NCBI GenBank assembly: GCA_022842785.1
Contig: JALHOW010000002.1
Coordinates: 496,001 to 560,000 of the forward strand
DNA from: Hyphomicrobiaceae bacterium
GTDB lineage: Bacteria; Pseudomonadota; Alphaproteobacteria; Rhizobiales; Hyphomicrobiaceae
Length of the DNA: 64,000 nt
Direction: 5' to 3'
Below are positions 1 through 8,590 of this stretch, in pieces (the stretch's first letter is position 1; every line of letters starts with the position of its first letter). The translations under genes were made by a program, and so were the position numbers. Below the pieces are notes generated by a model. It was given only the letters and a program-made list of their open reading frames with translations, searched no databases and was not told the DNA's origin.

Positions 1-101
1 TTCGTCCCAGGTTTGCTGATACCTGCCAGTCAACGCAGTGCCTGGCCGGCTAGGCCATTTGACCCTCCTTTCATTGACGGAATGTAAGAGGCGAACACTC
101 G

Positions 102-791
102 ATGGTGTCATGCTCCAATCGTACGAGCAGCCCATTCTGCATGGGTACATATGTAAATTGGTATCTCACACTTGTGGCGGCGACAACGCGATGGGCAGTC
201 GACGACGGCTCCGCGCCGCCATGGGAACCCGGTCGGGAACTAATTGCATTGACTTGGCATGGCCGGCAATTCTTAGGTCACGCAGCACTTCGCCGTCATC
301 CGAAACGCTCTCTCCTTGTGGCCCCGCACCGGGATGGACGGCTTATTGGCATTGCCGCTCAGCAAGCAGGTTTTGAGATCATCGTCGGCTCCGGTACGCG
401 CGCGCGCCAAAAAGCTGCGAGCAAACGCGGTGCGTCTGCATTCCGATCCATGATTGCACATCTTAGCGCGCAAAGAGCGGTACTTATGACGGCTGACATT
501 CCTAAAGTTGCACGCACAGCCGGCTTGGGTCCGATAAAGCTCGCCCAGATTTCAGGTTCTCCAATCCATTGCTTTGCGGCCGTCACTAAGCATCGAGTGG
601 AGTTGAACAACTGGGACGGTACGCATGTTGTGCTTCCGTTCGGGCGCGGCGCAATCCTTTGGTCGCGGGCCATACACGTCATGCGCAACGCAAACTCCGA
701 ACAGCTTGAGGCAGCGCGAGTGGAAGTTGAGTCGACATTAAACATTCTGCATGATCGCGCTGAATGGATTGTTCAGTCGCGCCGCAACTGA
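102..791 (+). CDS. DUF374 lysophospholipid acyltransferase-like protein
   Basis: Predicted 229-residue member of the DUF374 family, which belongs to the glycerophospholipid/lipid A acyltransferase fold and probably acts on the inner face of the cytoplasmic membrane. Family hallmarks visible are the block with HRDGRLIG near residue 76 (the acyltransferase HxxxxD-like site), the GSGTRARQKA segment, the TADIPK motif near residue 130 and the C-terminal NNWDGTHVVLPFGRGA block. Length is normal for the family. The first 25 residues are not typical, so an internal start is possible. It is a single gene with no operon partner in view. Acceptor and acyl donor cannot be told from sequence. Confidence 0.75.
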   Translation: MVSCSNRTSSPFCMGTYVNWYLTLVAATTRWAVDDGSAPPWEPGRELIALTWHGRQFLGHAALRRHPKRSLLVAPHRDGRLIGIAAQQAGFEIIVGSGTRARQKAASKRGASAFRSMIAHLSAQRAVLMTADIPKVARTAGLGPIKLAQISGSPIHCFAAVTKHRVELNNWDGTHVVLPFGRGAILWSRAIHVMRNANSEQLEAARVEVESTLNILHDRAEWIVQSRRN

Positions 792-973
792 TCGACCGCC
801 AGCGGCACATACCGGACGCGATCAGAGTGAAGGGCCAAAAGAAGACGAATGCATCCATCTGGGCGGCGCCCCCGCACAAAGTTGCGCTGCCCCAGTAATG
901 ATCATGTGCGCATTTGAGGGCGGCGCCCCCGTCCATTCGCCGACCACGTCCGCTCTTAAAGGTAACAGCGATA
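792..973. other. Non-coding stretch with a repeated GC palindrome
   Basis: No convincing gene lies here. The 13-mer GGGCGGCGCCCCC occurs twice, at 861-873 and 918-930, 57 bp apart in the same orientation; each copy contains the palindrome GGGCGCC-like core. It could be a regulator site or just GC-rich drift next to the decayed recombinase. Confidence 0.3.
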
Positions 974-1126
974 TCAAATGTCGATCTTCTCCGCGATCTC
1001 GGCCCCGAGACATCGGACGGTGCTTTCGACGTTCGAATGACCAAACAGGACCTGGACGGTGCGGAGATCGCCAGTACGGATCTACACTGCCTTCGTCGCC
1101 TCAACGAGCGCGTCCTGACTTCGCTC
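974..1126 (-). pseudogene. Tyrosine recombinase (phage integrase) C-terminal remnant
   Basis: Read leftwards, 1080-974 encodes LRTVQVLFGHSNVESTV followed by RCLGAEIAEKIDI and a stop. This matches the box II end of XerC/D-like tyrosine recombinases found in Hyphomicrobiales ICEs and plasmids (LRAVQxLLGHxxxESTVRYLG). The catalytic tyrosine position (TVRYLG) is Cys here. An in-frame TAG sits just upstream of the block, preceded by EATKAV, which matches the usual RRTKATLIY stretch. No N-terminal or core-binding domain was found. It is clearly non-functional and marks an old integration or excision module. Confidence 0.6.
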
Positions 1127-1158
1127 TCTCGCGAAATCTATCTGGTTCCTGTGAACTC

Positions 1159-1851
1159 TTAGATCGTAGAATATTGAATGAGCCAGATGCCGTTGCAGAC
1201 TCCATGAAGGATGATGGCGGGCCAGATGGAGCAGGTCTTCCGGAATAGCACACCCGTTAGGATGCCGACCATGAATGCGTTCAGGAGGATGACGCTCGGG
1301 CCGTGGACGATGGCAAAGATCGCTGCGCTTCCGACCACCCCGGCCCACATGCCATATCGGTTCAGCGCGTTGGCGACGATGCCGCGGAAAATGATCTCCT
1401 CACCGAAGGGCGTAAAGAATGCTCCCGCCACCAGCAGCATGACGAGAGACAATGTGCCAGCCGTGGCCGCTGCCTGGAAGTCTCCTTGGGTGTTCGGCTC
1501 TGTGATGAATAGGAAGTAGGTTCCCTCGATCAAGATGCTCAGGCCGAATGCTACGATGCCCAAAGCCGCTCCGATCAGAAGCCACTTACCGCTCGTCGCT
1601 CGGAAACCGAATGCGTTAAGGTCGCGGATACGGATAACGTAAGCCGCCAAAAAGGCCAGCGCACCTGCAATGCCATTGAGCGCCATTCCAACGATGCCTC
1701 GCAACTCCGCCTGCTCGTCAGGCGTCTGGACGATCCACAGAGCGAGTAAGCTGATCAGGATTACGTAGGTGAGCAGCCCGACGACAATCTCAGGCCACCC
1801 CGGGCGCGTTTTACGTACAGTACAATCTTGACTGGGCATCACGTGTTCCAT
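1159..1851 (-). CDS. CPBP-family intramembrane metalloprotease
   Basis: Predicted 230-residue polytopic membrane protein of the CPBP (CAAX protease/Abi, PF02517) family. The catalytic motifs are present: GEEIIFRG with Glu151, Glu152 and Arg156, then His183 in FAIVHG, and HGVCN with His216 and Asn220. Hydrophobic segments lie around residues 20-42, 55-75, 90-115, 132-148, 167-190 and 195-215. Members cleave prenylated or membrane peptides or act in bacteriocin immunity and phage abortive infection; the substrate is unknown here. The ATG at 1851 gives a short charged N-terminus before the first helix. It is monocistronic, on the opposite strand to its neighbours. Confidence 0.85.
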   Translation of the reverse strand: MEHVMPSQDCTVRKTRPGWPEIVVGLLTYVILISLLALWIVQTPDEQAELRGIVGMALNGIAGALAFLAAYVIRIRDLNAFGFRATSGKWLLIGAALGIVAFGLSILIEGTYFLFITEPNTQGDFQAAATAGTLSLVMLLVAGAFFTPFGEEIIFRGIVANALNRYGMWAGVVGSAAIFAIVHGPSVILLNAFMVGILTGVLFRKTCSIWPAIILHGVCNGIWLIQYSTI

Positions 1852-1943
1852 TCGCTCCGTCTCAACAAGCGGATAGTTCCAAGATCACCCTGCTAGGAGT
1901 GCGATATGGAATTCCGATTTTTCAACGGCGAACCTAAGGTTTT

Positions 1944-2507
1944 ATGTTTCTGGGAACGGTCTCTATATGGCTCGTCGCTTCCGCGTCAGCCAGCATGTCG
2001 GATATCTGTGCAAGCGTTCGCCGAGCACAGTTGGCGTTTATGGGTACACGACCCGGCAAAGAGCTATCAGAGCTCAACGCCTTTGTGACCTATGCCGTGC
2101 GCCACATGATCCCCATCGCGTTGGCGCAAAGGAGCTATCGAGATCAACGATGTCGGCGAAGAAGTCGCCATCCAGGCGGCGCGAGATCCTTTGTTCCGTG
2201 CCCTTTGCAATCTGATCGAGAATACTCGCCGGTACGCGGCGGAAGTATCCGCGATCAACATCGCACTCACAACACACCCCCCGAACAGTTAGCATTACGA
2301 ATCACGCCGCCGACGTACCAGTCGAGTTCCGCGAGATCATTTTCCAGCGGTTCTCGCGCAATCGCCTCGCGACCGCCCGTCGGATGTGCACGTTGGTCTT
2401 GGCCTTGCGATGGTTGCGACGACGATAAGACCTCACGAAGGCGATGTCTGTGCGACGGCCCTAAAGGGTTAGTGCGCTTTGCCCTGCATTTTCCATCCGT
2501 GCGATAG
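1944..2507 (+). pseudogene. Decayed sensor histidine kinase
   Basis: Three reading frames in succession spell the catalytic half of a histidine kinase. Frame one carries LNAFVTYAVRHMIPIALAQ. After a one-base shift near 2130 it becomes INDVGEEVAIQAARDPLFRALCNLIENTRRY, the typical N-box. The stretch around 2300-2340 gives VPVEFREIIFQRF, the region before the G2 box. Around 2380-2470 another frame gives VGLGLAMV, the G2 box, and the C-terminus returns as GLVRFALHFPSVR before a stop. No dimerisation His box or sensor domain survives. The order of the blocks leaves little doubt about origin, but the gene is dead. Confidence 0.65.
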
Positions 2508-2705
2508 GAGACGATAAACTCGCAGAAATGTCGATCGGCACCTTCGCACCTGAAGTCTTTGACCTCTTATGTCAGTTCGCTTCCGATCCCCAAACGCCTG
2601 CAACGATTCTCGTGGTCACAAGTCGGGCGAAGGATTTCTGAGCAAGGACTGCGAGCACGGTGGTTGCACCGCGAGCAACCTTTCGGACCGTCTCAGTCGC
2701 GAAGA

Positions 2706-2870
2706 GAAGCAACTTGGTTCGATTTTTATGTCGAAAGCTGTCTACGGCGCAGCCAGACATGTTTCGACAGGAAAGCCGGCCGAACAGAAACATTCAGACA
2801 TCTATCGCCAGATTTTGAACCACGAAAGCGCTCTATAGAAAACACAACATTTCCATCCGGAGCGAGCCGA
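2706..2870 (+). promoter_or_regulatory. Duplicated promoter/leader block upstream of the AraC gene
   Basis: This stretch aligns, in inverted orientation, with 22639-22800. Shared features are two facing half-sites, TGTCGAAAGCTGTCT at 2729-2743 and CCAGACATGTTTCGACA at 2753-2769, an AT-rich segment ending GCGCTCTATAG, and the start-codon context ATGCGCTTT. The facing half-sites look like a tandem site for an OmpR-type regulator. The homology continues to the start codon, so it probably carries the promoter and 5' leader of the following AraC gene. Confidence 0.5.
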
Positions 2871-3713
2871 ATGCGCTTTCGTCCTGGGCGCAGTCTGACC
2901 GCTGCCAATTCCCAAACCGCATTGCAATATGTTCAATCAGGCAACTTCGACATCGACGAGCTTCCTCGGCCGATCACCGTAGTAGGCGTCAATCAGGTGC
3001 TGGGCCGCCTTGAGCGTCGCAAGCACTGGCACCGCAAATGCAAGCTCCTCTACTCGATCAGAGGAGCCCTCACCTGCGAAATCGAAGGCAGCCTGTGGAC
3101 CGCCACTCCGCAATGCGCCGTGTGGATTCCTTCTAGCACGCCTCACAAGTGCCACGCTTTGGGCCATGCCGAATACTACATGCTGCTCATCGACTCTGAC
3201 ATCGGTGTAACTCTGCCTCAGTCATGTTGCACGATGGCGGTTTCGGCTCTGCTGCGTGAAATGCTGATCCGCGCTGCGCAGTTTCCCGCGCTGTACCCGC
3301 TGGATGGCCCGGAAGTCCGGTTGCTGCCGGTCATCCTCGACGAGTTGAGCGCCGCTCGGACTGAAGATCACCGAATTCCGCTGCCAACCGATCCCAGCCT
3401 ACGGCGTCTTCTCGAGATGATGATGTCTGCTCCAGAGGATAAGGCGTCGGCTGCAGAATGGGCGGCGCGCTGCGCACTGAGCGAAAGGACGCTGAACAGG
3501 AAGCTTCGCCGGGAGACTGGCATGAGCCTCTGGCGTTGGCGTCACCAGATCCATGTCATGCTGGCTGTGCAGCGCATGTCAAATGGTGAGAGCGTGCAGG
3601 CCGTTGCCATGGACCTGGGTTACGAGAGCGCCAGCAGCTTCATCTCGATGTTTAAGAAGACCATTGGCAAGCCGCCAGCCCGTTATCTGGCTGAGCGTGA
3701 CAGTCAGCGTTGA
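2871..3713 (+). CDS. AraC-family transcriptional regulator with cupin sensor domain
   Basis: 280-residue regulator. Residues about 20-110 resemble the AraC-type cupin arm (ITVVGVNQVL, then WHRKCKLLYSIRGALTCEIEG). The C-terminal domain carries two helix-turn-helix units, WAARCALSERTLNRKLRRETG and the recognition block AVAMDLGYESASSFISMFKKTIGKPPARY. The frame is open upstream to 2559, but the ATG at 2871 is chosen because upstream residues are unlike the family and because the same ATGCGCTTT context recurs at the homologous block near 22638. It is likely to activate the next gene (135 bp downstream) and may itself be controlled by the two-component system at 22.9 kb. The ligand is unknown. Confidence 0.85.
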   Translation: MRFRPGRSLTAANSQTALQYVQSGNFDIDELPRPITVVGVNQVLGRLERRKHWHRKCKLLYSIRGALTCEIEGSLWTATPQCAVWIPSSTPHKCHALGHAEYYMLLIDSDIGVTLPQSCCTMAVSALLREMLIRAAQFPALYPLDGPEVRLLPVILDELSAARTEDHRIPLPTDPSLRRLLEMMMSAPEDKASAAEWAARCALSERTLNRKLRRETGMSLWRWRHQIHVMLAVQRMSNGESVQAVAMDLGYESASSFISMFKKTIGKPPARYLAERDSQR

Positions 3714-3848
3714 TCATCCTTTCATTCTTATCAGCCTGAGCCACAAACCAGACTGTCTTCTTTCCACCCCATAACCCATGCCCGAAAATGGCCTGATACC
3801 CCTTAGATTGATCGCGTATTTCCTTTCTAGGTTTGGAGGAAAACGGCC

Positions 3849-4622
3849 TTGTTCAAGCGCTCTGCAATCGCCACCCTCGTATGCCTAACTTTTGCTGCGC
3901 TCCCTGCGCACGCGGACACAGCTTGCACCTTCGGCACCCCGCCGACCGTGCTCACGGAGGAAGGCGATCCCCATGAAACAGGCAGTAGGCTGCTGAAGGT
4001 ATGGGAGGTCGAGGACAGTCCGGTCTACTGGTCAGAGACGGTGCCTGATAGCGAGGCTTATAGCCAGTTCAGAGCTGAGGTGGTTGATCTGGATATCGAA
4101 ACCGACCCAGTGCGCCTGCTGGAGCGCAGTTCTATAGAAAACAGCCGCATCGTTCGTCGCAACGCAAGTGACTGGATCAAGCCGGCCGGTTGTCTGGAAA
4201 TGCTGATGTATGGCTACCAGCACGCACGCATGAACACGTTCGCCAGCCCGACCGAATTCGGAAGCTTCATTTTACGCTCGCCCAACAAGGAACGGCTCCG
4301 CATCTACTACTACACCAACAATCAGGATGGCCTTGGCAACATGGACATCATCGTTACGCCTGTGCTTTGGGATAAGCAGAATGGATGGGATGTGTTGGTC
4401 GCCCTTCACAGTCACGTCTTCCATCCGGGGCAGCCCGAGATCGACGGCGTCCTTGCGCCGAGCGAGCCCGATGCAGACTTCCACGCCAACCTTCATGCGA
4501 TGATGGGTTTGCCGGAGGCATGGATCACGAACGGCATCAATACCGTGAGAATGCCGGCGTCGAGCTTCAACGATTTCACGATGCCTACCGGTGGGGGCGA
4601 AGTGAGCAATCCATCTGAATAG
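3849..4622 (+). CDS. Secreted protein with JAMM/DUF4329-like metallopeptidase motif
   Basis: 257 residues with a Sec signal peptide (positive start, hydrophobic core 6-20, AHA-D cleavage near 22). The start is TTG, supported by GGAGG at 3835-3839 and by the signal peptide. I do not recognise a named family. The C-terminal half holds TEFGSFILRS (Glu136), LVALHSH (His187, His189) and SEPD (Ser205, Asp208), the order E...HxH...SxxD of JAMM/MPN+ zinc peptidases and DUF4329 domains, although the spacing from HxH to Ser is longer than usual. Four cysteines would suit the periplasm. It follows the AraC gene directly. Activity is inferred from motif order only. Confidence 0.5.
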   Translation: MFKRSAIATLVCLTFAALPAHADTACTFGTPPTVLTEEGDPHETGSRLLKVWEVEDSPVYWSETVPDSEAYSQFRAEVVDLDIETDPVRLLERSSIENSRIVRRNASDWIKPAGCLEMLMYGYQHARMNTFASPTEFGSFILRSPNKERLRIYYYTNNQDGLGNMDIIVTPVLWDKQNGWDVLVALHSHVFHPGQPEIDGVLAPSEPDADFHANLHAMMGLPEAWITNGINTVRMPASSFNDFTMPTGGGEVSNPSE

Positions 4623-5208
4623 GGCAACAAACACTCGCTTTCGTTGCATCGAGGACGCTCATCTTCAGTTCAGGCGCTTCGGCAAGCCTGTGAAAAATCG
4701 CTCACAGAACTCATCAAACAACTTGTTTAATCTTGAGCGTCTTCAGAATGCCGGGGCCCGCGAGAAAGCAATGACCAGACAGCTCAGCACATACCGCTTT
4801 CGCAAAAGCGCCAATGGATGTTCCGATTATGCCACCCCCATACCATCAGGTGCTGCGCTACGTACGAGAGGAGATCGGGATGAGCCAGTGGCGTCGCGCA
4901 AGGGCGATGATGCCACTCGCGCCCAGTGAACCGCGCGTCGTGAGCAGTGACATCGCCGCGTAGGCGTCTACGTTTTGGTTATCGGCCCAAGTTCAGAAAC
5001 CTCGCTCACTCCATTTTGGCCGAACTGAATTACCAATTGGCTCAATTGCGAAATTTTACTCACATCATCGAGTTTATCAACGTAGACAGTGCGGTTATTT
5101 GGAATGACAGACGGCTGGGCCTGCAACCAAGGCGAATCTCAAGAGAGAGGAAAAAGGGAAGCAAACAACCCTCTGATCATCTCAACTTGCTCACAGGAGG
5201 AAATGCCA
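4623..5208. other. Gap with possible AraC-type fragment
   Basis: No intact gene. The frame 4797-4963 encodes VREEIGMSQWRRARAM, close to the first HTH helix of AraC regulators (REtGMSxxxWRRRAR), preceded by a Pro-rich stretch and soon closed by a stop. It may be the remnant of a second AraC gene with an internal deletion, but the match is short. The rest (4964-5190) is AT-richer than its surroundings and shows nothing codable. Confidence 0.25.
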
Positions 5209-6028
5209 ATGCATCGCGTCGGGCATTTCGTCGGCCCCTCGTGGCCGCCAACTCTAGAAGCTTACAACTATATGCGTACGCTGAGCCGGAGTGATTGGGC
5301 ATGGGAAGGCCTGCGCCGCAATGCGGCCTATCAGGACGAGGCTCGGGCGCATTTGCTCGACATACCCATCAGCACTCGTTTGGAGAGCGGAGCGACCTTC
5401 ACGCGGATGCACGAGCCATCACCTCGTGCTGAAGCGTGGGCGCTCCGCTCCTTTCGTTGATCCATCATTCCGGGCATCCGAGGCACATCCGATCTGGATG
5501 CCAATCGCTGGTCGCGTCGCTCTATCGGCCATTGCAGAGCAAGCCAATCGCATCGCTTCCGCCAGTATCTTCGTTCCGGGACTTCAAACGGTCCGGCACA
5601 TTCTCGTCGATCCTGAAGGGTGCCAACACGTGCTCGTCCGCGGCAATGCAACGGTGGTCCAACTGGAGATCAAAGGTGCTGATATCCTGAGCAGCGCTGT
5701 CGCACTTACTTTCATGGTGCGTGGCATTGACGAAATTGAGCGAACAATGCCGATTTTGAATGATCTCCAACGCATTCTATCTAGGACTGTTCTCGCCGAT
5801 GCCATGAAGACACCCTGGACAACAAGGACTATCAATCGGCGCGATGCTTACATCGTCCACGATTGCGTCATTTCCGGTGCCACTTATCGCGAAGCGGCCG
5901 TTGTCCTATACGGCTCAGAGATCGCACTACGCGATTGGCGTACCAATGGCATCCGCGACAGGGTACGCCGTCACTGGCTCCGCGCCCAGCAATTCATATC
6001 AGGCGACTATCGAACATTTCTCCCGTGA
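5209..6028 (+). pseudogene. Frameshifted DUF2285-domain transcriptional regulator
   Basis: N-terminal part (5209-5460) reads WPPTLEAYNYMRTLSRSDWAWEGLRRN, the DUF6499-like start of this ICE regulator family, and runs into TGA after RAEAWALRSF. The continuation FVDPSFRASEAHPIW, the rest of the mid-domain, and a full DUF2285 helix-turn-helix block (GATYREAAVVLYG, IRDRVRRHWLRAQQFISGDYRTFL) lies in the +1 frame up to 6028. The shift falls near 5450. AGGAGG at 5195-5200 favours the ATG at 5209 over 5203. Apart from the one-base shift the gene is well preserved, so the lesion is recent or a sequencing error. Intact relatives bind DNA and regulate ICE transfer genes. Confidence 0.75.
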
Positions 6029-6121
6029 CGAGCGGCGCTCATTGATGAAGTCGCCAAACAGACTCTCCCTGCACAGATCCAAATAGCAAACACTGTTGTT
6101 CCGACAAGAAGGAGCAGCAGC

Positions 6122-6508
6122 ATGTTTCATGATCCCAACGACCCCTTCCTCATCGTTGACGAAGCCGCCGCCTTCCTCCGCATGTCGAAACGTACCCTCG
6201 CCACTCATCGCTCACAAAAGACCGGTCCGGAGTATCGGCGCCATGGCGGCCGCATCGTCTATCGTCGAAGTGCCTTGCTCGCTTGGTCGGACAAGCACGC
6301 CGTGCGAATATCAAGTTCTGACAAACGGCGCACGCTGGCACCTAGCCAGGCTCAGCGCGATGGTGATCGCCCTGCTGGCTCTGTCTTGGCCGAAGGGGAA
6401 CGTCCCCAAACTCCTCTGGAATGCGAGCCCAAGCATTCCGATCGGCCTCTACATGGGGACCTCGCGCAGACCGGCAAAGGGGGACCTGGCAGTTATCCGT
6501 CTCCCTGA
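6122..6508 (+). CDS. AlpA/MerR-like helix-turn-helix protein with aberrant C-terminus
   Basis: Residues 1-70 are a typical small ICE DNA-binding protein: FLIVDEAAAFLRMSKRTLATHRSQ, then GPEYRRHGGRIVYRRSALLAWSD, an excisionase-like winged HTH. Relatives end soon after this at about 90 residues. Here the frame continues to 128 residues through a stretch that is really the start of traF read in another frame, so the natural stop appears to have been lost. AAGGAG precedes the ATG. In related elements this gene is followed by repA, parA and DUF2840; here traF follows directly, which points to a deletion ending near 6320-6350. The HTH domain itself looks intact. Confidence 0.7.
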   Translation: MFHDPNDPFLIVDEAAAFLRMSKRTLATHRSQKTGPEYRRHGGRIVYRRSALLAWSDKHAVRISSSDKRRTLAPSQAQRDGDRPAGSVLAEGERPQTPLECEPKHSDRPLHGDLAQTGKGGPGSYPSP

Positions 6509-6827
6509 GATGGTCAGGCGGCTCGCCGCCCACCGCGGTTACCTTCCACGCTCGACGCTGCTAATCAAGCCCGTAGTCGCTAGTTCCGGAGATGTGGTTT
6601 GCCGCCACGGCACGCGCATTGTGATCAACGGTGTTTGGCGCATAACGTCGAAAGTGCGCGATGGACGCGGACGGATCCTCCCACACTGGCGAGGCTGCGT
6701 CCGCCTCACTGCTTCTCAGGTCTTCGCGCTGGCCGCTACCGTCAATGACAGCTTCGACAGCCGATACATCGGACCGATCGAAGGCGAGGCGGTGCTTGGC
6801 ACAGGCACCGCCGTTTGGACGCAATAG
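6360..6827 (+). CDS. traF: Conjugative transfer S26-family signal peptidase TraF
   Basis: 155-residue inner-membrane serine peptidase of the TraF/LepB clan that matures (and in IncP systems cyclises) the TrbC pilin. One N-terminal membrane helix is followed by NASPSIPIGLY, with catalytic Ser25, and TLLIKPVVASSGD, with the general-base Lys70. The C-terminal IGPIEGEAVLGTG block closes the fold. The start is uncertain: ATG 6360 lies inside the overlapping HTH reading frame, and the original start may have gone in the deletion upstream. In-frame residues LTNGARWHLARLSA precede the ATG. Its substrate TrbC is encoded at 58.2 kb. Confidence 0.8.
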   Translation: MVIALLALSWPKGNVPKLLWNASPSIPIGLYMGTSRRPAKGDLAVIRLPEMVRRLAAHRGYLPRSTLLIKPVVASSGDVVCRHGTRIVINGVWRITSKVRDGRGRILPHWRGCVRLTASQVFALAATVNDSFDSRYIGPIEGEAVLGTGTAVWTQ

Positions 6828-6831
6828 CGTC

Positions 6832-7257
6832 TTAGCCGCTCTGCAGACGCGTCAGTGCACCATCAACCTTGGCCAGAGCCTCGACGAGCTGCGCCCGCAG
6901 CGAGGTCAGATCGCCGACCGGATCTTCTTCCATCGCCAGGTGCTTGGGATCGATGCAGGCATCGATCAGGGTCAGCAGCGTCTGCCCGCGCATAGGGCCG
7001 GCATCGAGCGCGGCTTCCAGCGTCTCGTGGTCGACACCTTCCCCGTCAAGGATCAGCCGGCCGCTGTTGGCCGACAGCCAGACAGACAGCCGCGCCCCAG
7101 TCAGCACCTTCCGATCGACGATTTCGGTGGGCAGGGTCAATCTAACTGTGGGGATATCGTCATCCGACGTCCGCAGGCCGGCAACATAGCATTCTGCGGG
7201 CAGATACTCGATGCCGTCATCCTCGCGCTCGAAGAAGGGCAGTGCCGTGCCGGTCAT
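6832..7257 (-). CDS. Conserved ICE hypothetical protein
   Basis: 141 residues, acidic and soluble, with no signal peptide or membrane segment. I do not recognise a domain. It opens with GGAGG eight bases before ATG 7257 and ends 4 bp from the end of traF, convergently. It is divergent from the XRE gene at 7371, and a palindrome lies between the two starts, so the pair is probably co-regulated. The middle (VRLTLPTEIVDRKVLTGARLSVWLSANSGRLILDG in two parts) looks beta-rich. Confidence 0.65.
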   Translation of the reverse strand: MTGTALPFFEREDDGIEYLPAECYVAGLRTSDDDIPTVRLTLPTEIVDRKVLTGARLSVWLSANSGRLILDGEGVDHETLEAALDAGPMRGQTLLTLIDACIDPKHLAMEEDPVGDLTSLRAQLVEALAKVDGALTRLQSG

Positions 7258-7295
7258 GACGCGTTCCTCCTACGCTCGGCCTGAAGCCTCTATTA

Positions 7296-7318
7296 GATTA
7301 TCCTAGAATGGGATAATC
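7296..7318. promoter_or_regulatory. Putative XRE operator (perfect inverted repeat)
   Basis: GATTATCC at 7296-7303 and GGATAATC at 7311-7318 are perfect 8-bp inverted arms separated by 7 bp. They sit between the divergent genes starting at 7257 and 7371, where a lambda-type repressor would control both. A further half-site-like GGATTAA follows at 7327. Confidence 0.55.
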
Positions 7319-7370
7319 CGAAAACAGGATTAAGCGGTGAAGCCGTCAGTCTCGATCCCGGCTTTCCGCA

Positions 7371-7625
7371 ATGCGCGACACGCTGCGCTCGCCGCGCCAA
7401 ATCAAGCTCCGCAAGCTGTTGCGCAACCTTCGGGAGAAGGCTGGGCTGACGCAGGCCGATGTCGCAACTCTTCTCAACAAGCCACAGTCGTTCGTCGCCA
7501 AGTATGAAGGGGGAGAACGACGCCTGAGCGTCATCGAATTCGTTGATGTCGTGCGCGCACTCGGCCTTGAGCCCATCGCCGCCATACGGCAACTCGTCAA
7601 GGCCATCGACACCGATGCGCCTTAG
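7371..7625 (+). CDS. XRE-family helix-turn-helix regulator
   Basis: 84-residue protein that is almost entirely a lambda-repressor-type HTH: LRKLLRNLREKAGLTQADVATLLNK, then PQSFVAKYEGGERRLSVIEFVDVVRALG. The Q-S/A-V-x-K-Y-E-x-G-E-R recognition block is complete. It most likely binds the palindrome at 7296-7318 and represses itself and the divergent gene at 6832-7257. This pair is a usual member of traF-relaxase ICE modules. No C-terminal ligand or peptidase domain is present. Confidence 0.85.
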   Translation: MRDTLRSPRQIKLRKLLRNLREKAGLTQADVATLLNKPQSFVAKYEGGERRLSVIEFVDVVRALGLEPIAAIRQLVKAIDTDAP

Positions 7626-8590
7626 CTGACCATACGCGCACTCTCCGATCGGGATCATCGACCACACCCGCACTCGTCAGGGCAGCGCGCGGCGCGGCCG
7701 CCCAACGTTTACTTTTCTTTTACCACATCTGCCAATGGGAAACAGTGCCGTATTGGAGTCGCGATCGGCCTAAATTGCTTCTGCTTTCCCAAGATAAATG
7801 GCCGGTTGTGTGGCTACCGGTAATGCGGAACCCGCAACATTTGAGCAGGTTTCATCGGCACGGCATTTCTCTGCGAATTCTCGACATCACCGTTGGCGTG
7901 TGCCCTGGTTTCGGGTGGGCGAAAATCGAAACCACAGCGATGCCGGTTTGCAATGCCCAACCACTTTCGTCGCGAGAGTCGCTTTGGGGCTGTTCCCAAT
8001 TCGATCAGACGATCGACAAGCGCCAAAGAGGTTTGGGCGGCCCCGCCCTCGATGTTTTAGGATCTCGGGCGGTCGGGCCCTATCTCGCGTCCCTGCGTGC
8101 CGCTCGACCGAGCCGCCGGTAAAGGGGAGCGTCTCGGCGCATTCGCGTAACGGTCCCTACCGCGGCGTCCGTGGCAGCCGCTCTGCCCAAAACTGAGCGG
8201 CGCATATGTGGACTTGCCCTCGGCCTGCATCTCTCGCAGACGCCTCAGCCGTCTGTTGCACAACACGCCGCGTTCCAAGTCGTCATGCGGCCGATGTGCA
8301 ATGCGATCCGCGCGACACGAGCATCACGCGTCGCCTTACTCCGCTGATGCCCTGCGCGTGGCGGTCTCCGGACGCCAGGCCGCCGCTCCTCTGGCCACGG
8401 TGGAGAGTCCTGTTCCCCCACAGCTTTGTGCAACGATGTAGCAGGCGTCGCCTCGGCGGCAACCCGCGCGCACCGCGCGGGTCCTCCACTTCGTTCCGGC
8501 CCTGCGGGTGCCACCAGCTCCAGCCTGCCACGATCTGCACGCCGCCAGCGGGGAATAGGTCTCCGCCGGGACAACGTGAGGAACGACACC
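7626..8590. other. 965-bp stretch without a supported gene
   Basis: Several overlapping frames are open on both strands because of high GC, but none has recognisable domains or a good ribosome site. Composition changes from mixed (7700-8000) to strongly GC (8280-8580). A T-rich run (CTTTTCTTTTACC near 7712) follows the XRE gene without a clear hairpin. In a related ICE this interval could hold transfer or partition genes; here nothing is left that I can name. Confidence 0.4.
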
